DNA of 64,000 nucleotides from Holothuria scabra (taxonomy: Eukaryota; Echinodermata; Holothuroidea; Aspidochirotida; Holothuriidae), in the NCBI GenBank assembly GCA_037179385.1, contig CM074188.1, forward strand, positions 22,089,318 through 22,153,317, given 5' to 3'. Shown in pieces: positions 1 through 12,200 of the stretch. Position 1 is the stretch's first letter, and each line of letters opens with the position of its first letter. The position numbers and the translations under genes are program-made. The notes under the pieces are model-generated. The model had not been told where the DNA came from, did not search any database, and saw nothing but the letters and a program-made list of their open reading frames with translations.

Positions 1-104
1 AGCTCATTTTCATTAGGACTGTGTCATTTTGTATTCCACTAAGCTAGAAAGAATACATATCCGATCGTAAAATTTGGTGTTGTTCCTACTACTTAAATAT
101 TCAG

Positions 105-285
105 GTTCCTAATCTGGAATCATGCTTGAATAGACAAAAGCAAAGACCTCAACTTACCGTTTACCTAAAGTACCAGGGTGCAGCAGCGTGGGTTGTTAAT
201 GAGGAGAGAGAGGTTGAGATATCCTGTGTAAACAGCGAAACTTTCGTGCAAACGGACAAAGCTATCTATAAGCCGGGACAAACAG
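105..285 (+). CDS. Exon 1 visible: end of macroglobulin domain 1
   Basis: In frame from the first base (acceptor TATTCAG) and ends after base 1 of a codon at a GTACTT donor. It encodes residues 1-60, with LTVYLKYQG followed by the family hallmark FVQTDKAIYKPGQT at its 3' end. Bases 1-104 are the end of an upstream intron. Intron 286-3577 holds a TTAA MITE (328-650), a degraded repeat at 1310-1530 resembling 22300-22420, a partial short element (2188-2315), a TG microsatellite and an AATGG-rich stretch. Confidence 0.93.
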
Positions 286-3200
286 GTACTTTCTTTTACT
301 TCGCTTTCCATTTCTTCAGAGTTATGCTTTTAAAGGCAGTCAACTCTCACCCCAAACTACATTTTTGTAGTATGTAGTGTACAGATATTTTAATTGGCAC
401 AGCTCTTTGATTGACAGCAAGTTCAAAATTACAGAGTTCTGTACCTCATATTACACAGCATGTATTGTGCTGAAACTTTTTTTGATTACACATTGACTGA
501 TTGAGTCTCGTATAGTATATACATACCCTGAAGCGATTAACTGAGATTGTGTCTGGGTGAGGACGAGTTTTAGACAGTTGTGGGAGGAGGCTTAAGTAAG
601 TAGGCTAAGAGATTTGGAACTTTTTGGAGGGCGAGAATTAGGTCTTTAAAATATTAAACTACCTTGATTCAAAAAGGTTACTCTTTTAATGTAAAACAAC
701 CTTTGGTTTTGAAACTTTCAATCGACTTTACAAATCTTAGGCTATGTACATGTGGCGGTAGGACTGAACATAAAAGTAGCGGTGTTCGTTCTGATTGACG
801 GGATAGACCACTTCTCCAAAACTTCAAAAGAGGAGTGTCAAGCATCCAAGCAATGCTAGCTGGGATACAATAATATAATTTGGGCTTGTTGAAGACCATA
901 GGCTTACAGTTATAACGTCCCAAAAATCAAGAGTTCGAAAGTACTCAATAAAAGCACCCCCTTGGGCGCTACAACATGCATGTCTTCAATTGAGGGATAG
1001 CTTTAATCAAGTCAAACTCATTTGGAACCCCTTGGTAAAGATCAGATCATTTGGAAAGACGCTCAACTTAGAAGAAGGGCGGCGACCTTTCTGCTCCGAA
1101 TAAAAATAACCTTCGTGGGTTGACAATATGACAATGCGTTCTTTTCGTTTACGCCGATTAGGATATTGATGTTTCACATTCGAGTTTTTCCCAGTTTTAT
1201 TTTCAATTACATTTGCTGTCTACCGGTATTACGTGGCAATTGAAAACATCCCATTCGGACAGCCGGAAATGGCATTTCCTCGGGGCGGGCTACGTGGAGT
1301 AAAGAGGGAGCATTCCTCGAGGTTTTGTCCTTACCCCACCCCCTCCCCCGCTCAATTGACCTTCCACCAAGAAAGGTCAGTTAGGAGTTATGTAAGTCGA
1401 AAGAAGAAATAATATACCTCTCCCAAAGCTTAACTCATCCAGTGATATACCAGGGAGCAATTCCCTGGATATAATAAAAAATCCGTCCGAGCTTCCGGGT
1501 TCTCCCCCTGGACCCCACTCTCAGGGGGTGCTTCGGGTTCGGTGTTGCATTAGACTATGAAGAGAGGTTGGAGAAAACATTGTTTCGTGTAAGCTGTGAA
1601 AATTTGTTCCTATCTTTTGTAACTGCTTGTTTCTTTATGAATATTTAAGTCTGAGACCTAGATTTTGTACAGGAAATGATACTTCCCGAATATCGAAAGC
1701 TGCATTTATACCTCTAAAAATATGAGTACTGATACCAACAAATTCGAAAAAAAAGGAACCTCCAAAGGAAAATGGTCATTGGGCTTATTTTTACCGCAAT
1801 TTCTCATGCAGCACAAATCAGATGGGTGAGAGAGCACATTGCATCTTCGCAAAGGGTTCATTAATTTACAGTGTCGCGCACATCTTTACGGATTGTGTTA
1901 ATCAGATCACAAGGAACGAGGGTATCGAGTTCGTTTCATCTGTTCATAGTTTCGGAAACATTCGGTGCATGAAAAACAACTCGACATTTGGAAACTGGGT
2001 CCTCCATAAATGAGTCACTATCCACAATTTGTTCTCTAAAATTAAAGTAGCTATTTTGAGCACATCAATTCTTTTAAAATTTGGCATCGACCATACCAGC
2101 AGTCCAATACTACAAATGTTTGTCATTCCTCACACAAATATCTCCAGTATTGTTATCTATGATGTAGACCCATAGTCAGAACTTTCTCTGCCCCTTAGAG
2201 ACTTTAAACTGTGCCATCGACTTAATATATTAGTACATTGAAATTTGGCCCCTGAAAAGATCCACTTCCGGAAAACTTCTTGCCCCTTCTGTGATTTCTA
2301 CAGGCTACTGGTCCGCTGGTATGGATACTAACATGAGATTGCATCAGTGCATGTTTAGTTACTACGGACCATAATTTGGGAGCACGAGCTAGCGAGCAAA
2401 TACCATTCAGTTCTGTCTTCGAAGTGGGCAAACGTGCTGCGATTCGATCTCTTCGGGAGTTTGGTTTTGGTTGGGTGGAAATAGTGTATATGTACTGTTC
2501 AAACGGTACTGCAAATATCGCAAGTGGACCCGGCCCCTCCTGATCCTTTGAGGTTGTAGCCCTTCGGGGCAGTTATTATCGGTGATGGTGATGTGATGAT
2601 GATGGTGGGTTGGTCTGGTGTGCTTCATTGTTCGGTTTTTCTTGTTGACTTATGGTAGTTTGGTCCGGTGTTGTCTTTCCGTTTCGGGTGTCAGTAATTG
2701 CTCATGAGCGGTGTTGGTGGTATTGTTTCATTTGCAAAGACATTGTTGGTGTTAATTTGCTAGTGTGTGTGTGTGTGTTTGCGTGTGTGTATTCCAGGAT
2801 TAAATTACATTCGGACCATTTGCAAAACCATATTGTACTTGAACGGTCATTAATGGTTTCAAATGATTTATGAATGGTGCCAACTGGTCTTAAACATGCA
2901 TATGGTAATCTTAAATGGTTTTCTAACTGATTTTGAATGGTAATAAATGGTTTTGAATGGAAAATGTCAAAAAACATAGTGTAAACCATTTGGAACCTGA
3001 ATGGATCCTGTCAAATGGTATCAAATGGAATTTAACTACGGGTGGCTGTTGACCATACGGTGTTTGATTCTACTAGTCTTGACTTGTCCGTCTTTTATAG
3101 CACGTAAAAAAGGAAAAGAGAGCAAACCAATTCTAATAAATAAAATAAAAAAAAAAAAACTTAAGTGTTCCTCGGGACAGATATTTTGTATTTTTAGTAG

Positions 3201-6200
3201 AAACTTACAAATAAATTTTTGGAATACCTCTTTTTGTGCTTCACATTATTCAGGATACAATTATTGAAATTTAAGCTTTCGCGAAATATTTATTCTGCAA
3301 ATGTATGTTGCCTAAATAGACTTTTAGACTGTTTTGACTGAAAGGCACAGGGGCCGTTTAAATTGTGCGAGATTACTGCCTTATGCTAAGTACATCCTAT
3401 AAGAATATGTGAATGATACTTTTTTGCTAAGGTACACAACTTGTAATAAACATGCCTACTTTTCAGTGGTTCATTTGTCTTTATTATGTGAACGATTCTA
3501 TATGAAAAGACAAGTCACAGTATCATAACTTAAACTTGTATTTAGAGGCTTAAACCCCTCCTTGTCATATTTTTCAGTGTACTTTCGGATTTTGACGCTT
3601 GACCAGAACTTCATTCCCATCACGAAACCTGTAAGTATAAAATAAGAACAAGTAACCTGCAAATACATCTTTATTGAACGGAGAAATTAATAAGAAAATG
3701 TTATAACTCCTTACAACTAACACAAATGTTTCGTTAGGTAACATTCACCATAATTTTGCATTTTGTCAGTGATTTAAGTTCCAAACAATCGACTTATGGT
3801 AAGTATAAAAGTCTGTTTTTGTAATGGCACACCGGATTAAAAATCTTCGGATGTTACTATCTCTGTTTTTGTTAGGGCCTTCACGTAAGTTCCTTACACC
3901 TTGGGTAATACTCAGAGCAGGGCTTCAAGGTGATTCTAACTCCAACACATACCCGATCCTATGCAGGATACAGTTTGTGGTATTGGTAATCAAATAATAA
4001 ATGACTGAAAGGCTGATGGACCCCAGCAATTTCCCGTCATTACTTGACTGTCGGATTCGTCTATACATAACTGCAATTTCATTTCATCGTATACAGATTG
4101 AGTCCATTTGGATAGAAGCACCAAACAAGGTTCGCGTGATTCAGTGGAACGACCAAACTCGTGAATCGAATGGATTAATTGATCTCAGTTTCCCAATGAC
4201 CTCTGACCCTTTACTCGGCAGTTGGACAATTCATGTACTGTTTGAAGGCAAACCGACCAAACAAAAATTCGATGTAGAAGAATACGGTTAGTGAAAACAT
4301 TGCAACATCTTACACTCTAAAATCAAAAGAGTGAACTTAGTCACTCTTTGATAGAGTGAAAAGTGTGAATTCGCTCCATTAGAGTAATAATTCACTCCAA
4401 GAAGATTGAAATTCACCCCAAAAAGAGTGAAATTCCCTTAAAACGGGCGAAGTTTCACTCTTGATGGAGTGCCCACAGTGATCGCTCTTAAAAAAAGAGT
4501 GATCATTGCAGGCACTCGTGGAAGAGTGAATTTTTCCTCTTCCTCTAGTGAATTTCACTCTTTTTGGAGTGAACTTCACTGCTCTTGGAGTGAATTATCA
4601 CTCTAATGGAGTGAATTTACACTTTTCGCTCTATCAAAGAGTGACTTAGTTCACTCTTTTGATTTTAGAGTGTAATTGTTGTACAGACCAAAATTAAACA
4701 TATGGGGGCCTATTTGATTACTCCCCCCCTTTGCAGTAACTCATTACTTTTGACAACATTAGCTGAATTATGCATTTTTCTATTGACAGTCTAATGCAGT
4801 AGTTAGTACACTGTAAGAAATTACGTTGTCTACGCTTACGTCACTGGTTGGCATTGGTTGGCAAAGAGCATGAACAAGAACACATGAGTGTATGTTAGGT
4901 GTTGCGCGTGTTACCGCTTGCGCGATTGCGCGCATAAGGTAGACCAAGTGGGTGTCACTTTTGATGTTGTACAGTTTATCCCTATTCGAGGCTATACAAT
5001 TACTTTTCTTTATAATTACATCGATTGTTTTATCTTTTAATACTCAGGGTTGCTTTTTTACCTGGTTGTCTAGTTTTAAAATTAAAAGTTTCATAATCAT
5101 TACTTTAGAAACGAGGGATAGTCACCCGGTCACGTTTTTTCAACTATTCTGAAGATATATTCATGACGCGACGTTTCTTCTTGAGAAAGCATTTAAGATA
5201 CCCCAGTAGATCAAAGACGATGTGGGGTGTAACTGGTTTCTGAATTTGTTACATGATCTGTGTCCTCAAGTGATCTGCTTCATTTCACTGTGTTCACACT
5301 GCGTGTAAAGCAATTGACACATACCTGACTGGCCTGCTAGCTAAACCCAAATGTTACGTGACTATTCGTTTACTTTAATTTATCTGTTACTGTCAATCAA
5401 TTAATCAGATGTGAAACCTGACTATATTAAGTGTGCGTGTAGTGAGCTTCATTTCTTCCCTGAAGCAATTAGAGGTAATCAGGCAGAGGAGGATGGAACA
5501 ACAAGTAAGAATGAAAATTTCAGCATGGATGCCTATGCTTTTAGACATGTTTTACTCTCTAGTTTAAATAAATTAAAGATATTAGACCCTCGTAGTATAT
5601 ATTAAAGACATGAGACTTACGTAATAAAAAGTGATTGTGGAAAAACCCAGCAAACCAGAACAAGTAGCCAACAAAGTGAAGCGCCATAACATATAGACCT
5701 CCCCAGACCGGCGATTAAGTCATGCAGTATACCCACTCACAGGCACGTGGCCAGGATTGTGTCATGGGGGAAGGGGCTTGAGGCACAACATGCGGGAAAA
5801 GTCCAAGTATAGAGAGAAAAAACACTGTTTAGGTGTTTTTTGCATTGCAAAGTTACGTAATGGGGGGGGAGGTTCTTACTCCGCAACCCCCCCCCCCTCT
5901 GTCTACGCCACTGCCCACCCATAGCAAAATTCTCCCTGGGTCAGAGGAACTCCACTCCATACTTCACTGACTCAAAGTAATGCTAACATGAAATGTGGTA
6001 ATTCTTACTTATCTGTGAGATTCAACGTATAAAGGGATGCAAAATATATCAATAATCCTTTTGAAATTTCTTTTGTTCAATTAAAGTACTTCCAAGGTTC
6101 GAAGTGAAGTTATATTCTCCGACGTATGTCCTTGTCACGGATGAAGTAATCTCCGTCGAGGTTTGTGCTGTGTAAGTATATATAGACTGAGTATGGAAAC

Positions 6201-9200
6201 TTGTTCATTTGTACTTATGTTCTGGTCAAATTTGAACCGAATCTGATCAGAGGAACTTCGAACAGGAATTTGATCAATTATTTGACTAGAATTTGCTCAG
6301 AAATAATACGAATGGGTTCAGTTTTGAACCAGATTTAACCATATTTTCTTCCAGGTTACTGTTCGGTGAACCTTTGATAACACCTTATTTAGATAACACA
6401 TGACAACGTAATTCTTTTGTCACTTTTTGATATTGCCTCGATCTCCTCGATTGATAAAGTGCGTAACATGGAAAATTCGGAGTCACTAATTATGCAAAAT
6501 ATATACAAAATATATACAAAATATATTCAAAATATATATGGGGGAACTGCTCTTGATCTTTAAACGAGGGCCTAAAAAGTTAATTGTAGAAGAGGTTGGC
6601 CTAAATAATGCAAAAGTGAGCGCTTTGACTAGTCTCATAGTATGAGTATCAGATACATGACTTGTCACATTAACCTCTTCTTGTGGTTTTACACTGTTGA
6701 CAAATGAGTATTCATGCAAAGCTGAGTTATGTTCTGGAATATACAGAGGGGGTAGAATCAAACAAACCAGAGAGCTATATATTTCGACGAGTTCCGGTAG
6801 ACTTGTTCCTCAAAGATAACTTTTTGTTGTTTAAAAGCTACACATACGGAAAACCGGTACGCGGATCTATTCTTTTACAAGCGAAGGTGAAAAAAGCACC
6901 GGTATTCCGATACATCGTACCTGTGACCGGAAGTCCCGAAGACACCATTAGTGCTAGTGACAACGATGGGGAGATTTCATTCAGAATTGAGGTAAAAATG
7001 ACGTATATACTTATTTCAATGTTTGCGAAGAGTTCATTTACGATTGAGGTAAATATGACGTATATACTCATATCAACCTTTCGGGAGATATCATTCACGA
7101 TTGAGGTAACTATATATTTATTTCAATGTTTGGGAAGATCTCATTCACGGTTAAGATACATCTGACATCTTCGGTTCTCTGCCTTTTGGCTAAGATCATG
7201 TGTTGCTTCTGTTCTTTTCAGCCAGTCTAGAATGGAGTCATACATGACAGACCAATGATGCAAACGGTCTGAGGGCCGTGAGGTTGGTCCAGTGTTGTCC
7301 TTCAGTGGACGTACAACTTCTTTGGGAAGCAGTCTAAAGTTAAGTTTCGCCGAACGGTCCTTTGCCAGAGGATCGGGAGAACCTAAGAAAAAAATTACAT
7401 CTGACATTTTATAGTAATTTCAATTTATGGGGCAGGTTTCATCCACAAGTGAAATAAGAATGACGTATATTGATCCTTGGGAAGCAGTTTCATAGTTTGG
7501 TCTCGCCGCACGGCTCTTTGTAACAAGTGGCCCCCATGCCCCCTCCCCCTCCTGCACTGTAGTTTCCTTCAGGTGCGTTGTTGCCTTCGGTCGTGGTTTT
7601 GCCTTCGGGCTTGTTTGTTGCCTTCGGGCGTGTTTGTTTCCTTTGAGTGTGTGTTGTTTGGCGCTTCAGTTGTTGGTCGTTGGTGGTTGGTGTGGTGGTG
7701 GTTTCTTTGGTGGAGTTTCTGTTAGTAGTAACGGAGGCTCGAAGAAGCCGTACAGGAGCTAGAATGACCTCGCTGGTCGAAGGATTCTATCTGGTATTCT
7801 AGTCGATGTCCGTAGTTTTGTTTTGTTTTGTTTGTAACGGTGCTGATGTTCGGATTTTTTTTTTTTTATTATAAGCCACATGTGGTAATCCTTTCGCCGG
7901 TCTGGCTGTGTCAGTTTTAAGCACGTAAAATGCACGAGCCAGAGAGTCGGGGCGACTTTCAAAAAAGTAACACTGACACAAGAGCGGCCCCAGGGTATTT
8001 TGAGGGCAAAGTTGAATGCTCTTTTTTCTTCTATTTCCCTTTCTTTTCCTTCCCTTTTTACATTTTCTTGCAAAAATAGAGGGCGGTCGCACTTGCCACC
8101 CCTGACGCCGCACCTGCAATGACGTATATACTTATTTCAATGTTTGATGCAGACTCTGGGCTGTCATTTTGCCTCTGCATGTTTCAATATCTTTGCCAGG
8201 GTCTAACTGTTAGTTATTCTTTTAAAATGCTAATTCCCCACTCTAAACGGGGAAATCAGAGATTGACCGAGTTGGCCTATATTACCATTTTGTTCCAGAA
8301 GGCTACCTCGTTTTTTCTTTTTGAAATGATCGTTTACTTCAATACAGAAACATTCAGTTTGAAGAGGTATTTCACGGTTACAAGAAATGCGAATTCCGTG
8401 TTGAATGGAATTTCTGAATGTTTTTGGCGCAAAAAATTTCCTCACAGATGCGACTGGAGACTATCTGTTTCCACTACACTTGAACCAATCACAACGGTGG
8501 GCTGTGATCACGGACTGTTCTTTGTTAAGTCAATATACAAATGTGATACAGAATGCATGAAAACAAGGGAACGTTGCATATTTTGTGCTAAGTTAGGTTT
8601 GAGTATCCCACGCTATGCCCTACTATTCCATGGGCCAACAAATTACCAAACAAGTTTATTTACGACCTTGCATTTTCTGATTATTTTATTATCATTTATC
8701 GGTAATTTAATTTCTTTAAATTACAAGTGTTAGTTTGTTTGCGCGCCTCTATCCACAAAAATAGACTTTTTCCCTTTTTCCCGTAGCCAATGGGGGGGGG
8801 GGGGGGGGCTGTACGGCATATTTCTTGTTCATTCATATTCCTAGTTTTGGAAGCTGAGGAGATGACAAAACAGAATCCGCTTCACGGGATAGGGGGACAG
8901 GGTGCGAAGCCCCCTGGAATTTTTTCGCCCTTAGAGACTTTGAAGTTTGCCATTAAATTAATACATTTGGCCCCCTGAAAAGATTTTTGTCCCCGGGAAG
9001 GATTTTGGCCCCTTCAGTGTCTTGTCTGGCTACGAACCTGTTTAGACTGGTGAGAGGCCCCTAGTAACGGCCAACGTTCATTTGACTATCACTTGGATGG
9101 TCGGATCCTTCTGTAGGGTAATGGTAAAATAGCAAAATTCAAAGTAAGTGAGTAGATTTCCTATTTGAATAATGCCTCCGACGTCGTTCGCCAGACATTT

Positions 9201-12200
9201 TGGCGACCATTTTCGTGACTTTCACAATCTTCAAATACAGTTATCAGATTTTAATTTTAATTGCCAGGACACAGACAACGATGGATGTGGCACGATTGAC
9301 GTGGACCTTACCGCCCTCAATATCATTTTTAGACAATTGGTGAACACCAACGATGAAATCATTTTAAATGCGACCTTTACGGAATTAACGTCAGGTGAGT
9401 ACTCCAAACCGTTTTTTTTAATATCACTTTTTTCTTAGAGTCCGTAGATATGGTAAAAAAAGCAAAGGTCATTGGAATATTGGACCTCATATTCAAATGA
9501 GTCATGCACCTTTGTTTGATTTGTCGATACTGCATGTCGGTAGTCTTGTTTCCCAGGATTTCACATGCATGAAATGAGGGGGGGGGGGGCAAAGGAGAGT
9601 TGGGGTTCGAACCAATGAATGACAAATTTATTTATTCTACTATTGAAGTCTTACGAAATTTGAAATGCATCTTTGTTTTTAGTATGTATTGTGTTAAAGG
9701 GCTACCCCTCTCACCCCAAACTACAATTTTGTATAGTGGTCAACAGTATAATTTTGCATTGACACAGCGTTTTGTTTGACACCTAGTTAAAAAATGCAGA
9801 GTACCGACGCTCATATTACACAGCATGTACTGTACTGAGAGTGTTTTGATTGCCGATTGAGGTCTTGTAGTACTCGACCTGGAGCGACAAACTGAGGTTA
9901 TGTCTGCAGGAAGGAGGAATTTTAGACAGTTTTGGGAGGGGCATAAAAAACTCGGGTAATGTTAAAGGTTGGGTACTTTTTGAAAAACGTAAAGAATTGT
10001 CGGAGGGAGTAACACTCATCTCCGTCATTAGACTCACATATTTTATCGTAGCTGCCAGAAAAAATTGGGAAATTTTCCGACCGTGCAGCCTTTCCTACGA
10101 TGAGGGTGAATGGTTGCCCTGTTCCCAGAAGGTGCAACCTGCCAAATTTGTTATAAGGGTAACCAGTGGCGACGCTACTGGGGAATTGAGGGGGCATTTG
10201 CCCCTTCAATTTTTCCTTTGTCCCCAGTTGCTACGAGCTCTGGGCCCTTTGCGCCTGGACCACACCTGGACGAAAGAGCGCGCTTCTCGTTTGCTTCGCC
10301 TCTGCGCTAGGAATTTTTATCCCCAACCTTTTTTTTTTTATTTGCCCCTAGTTGTCTCCCAAATCTGACATTGTGGGTCGACCGACACTGAAAGTGATCA
10401 TTTCTAGGAAAAAACCGTTTGACTTACTTCAATATCTTTTACGGTTCTCAAGACATACCTCTTCAAAGTTTGAATATCTCTGTTGCTTATGCAAAAGTAA
10501 TGGTGTAGGATGTTGTGCAGTGTTGACATTTCTTTTTTAACCCTGTGTTAATCATCTCTTAATTGCTCATCAGATAGTTTATGGTTTGGTAACTGGTACT
10601 GATGTTTTCCAAGGACACCATTGAACATGCGAATATAAAACCCTCAGGACAAACTAATGTTGCAACTGTCCTTGAAATGAAGATTGTTAAAACAAAGGAT
10701 AACATTAGCTTTATATGGCATGTCCCTCTCATGACATCACAAGATTTGCATATTGAGCATATTGAGCTTAAACATTTATTAATTTGGTAATTGTGGTTAT
10801 TTTCTTGGTTTTAATGCCTTTTACGTCAAATGCACAATTTTGTCATTTCCATGTCACACGTCAAAAAGGTAAACGACCAATTATTTGTGTTTGCAGGTAT
10901 ATCACACGGTGCAAATGTTTCAGTTGATATCACTTCCAGGCAGATGGAAATGGAATGGCTGTCGGAGGATATTTATAGACCTGGTCTCCCTTACTATGGA
11001 AAAGTATGTACTTGTTTTCCGGTTAATTTTCTTTTTATAATTATGACTGTGTGACGAAATACTAAAATAAAGCCATACTATAAAATGCTAAAAGTCGATC
11101 TAAAAGTTAAAACGTCATATCTACTAGCTTGTTTCGTGAGGTTCATAAGAACATCACTCTTGACTGATGTTCCTATAAACCTCACGAAACCCACGAAACA
11201 AGCTTGTAGATGTGACATTTTAACTTTTAGATTGACTTTAAGCATTTTATAGTATACCTTCTCCTACTTTGTTGAGCACTCTACCATCTGTATGGTCCCA
11301 ACCTGCATATCCCTAAATATATCCATATTTAAGTATTTCGTCATACAATCATAATTATAATTCCGGAAAAAAGGGTTATGTTTGTGTACATGTTTGTTTT
11401 TATCTTCGTTTATTGTTTTAGGACGTTCCTGGGTCTTAACAACAAATAAATCATACAAACGCAACTCGAGGTATTTTGTAGAGTGTTTTAAAACGTTGAA
11501 AAACTAATTCACTTTTATTCTTCACATCAGAAATCATGACCGTAATACAGTAGCGCTCTTTTTTCTGTAATGAAGCTCCAAGATCATTTTTTTAATTACA
11601 CTCCAACAATAAGTAACTTTGCCCTTTTTGCCTTTAACCAAACAATTAATTGAATTCTGTAGTGAGCACTTTACGAATTTTTGTCATTTTTAGACCACTG
11701 TCACACTACAACGAATTCGGATTCAAATTCCGATCCGATTTTTTCGGGTTTTCCTCAAAATCTTCTCAGTCTAGTCTGGTCGAAAATAGCCAATATAAAT
11801 ATAAATAAATATGTCAGTTGTATCCTAGGACTGAAAATTAAATTCATGCTGATTATTTCGTGATGTCACATCAATAGACAGATTTTATCCGACTCCGCTG
11901 TTCGATAAAAAATGTACGTCGGTGTGACGTCACAAAAATCAGTTGGCATTTTATTTTCATAGACAGCAGATGCAAATCATATATTTACATGTGGTTGACT
12001 ATATTTTGGCCAGTCAACAATTAAACAGTTTACATTTCATTTCCGTGGTCCTCTCATACCGATCATATACTTACAAAATATGACAAATTTTTGGTTCTTT
12101 CTGACAATGGATGGAGGAGATTTTAACTTAAATCTCACAAAAATCGGAAAGTAATCCGATCCTATATCGCTGCAGTGTGACCTGGGCTTTATGCTTGTGG

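Noticed and set aside
3001..3267. 88-codon open frame in intron 1
   Set aside because: It runs through an AATGG repeat stretch and a poly-A run, with no protein-like pattern.
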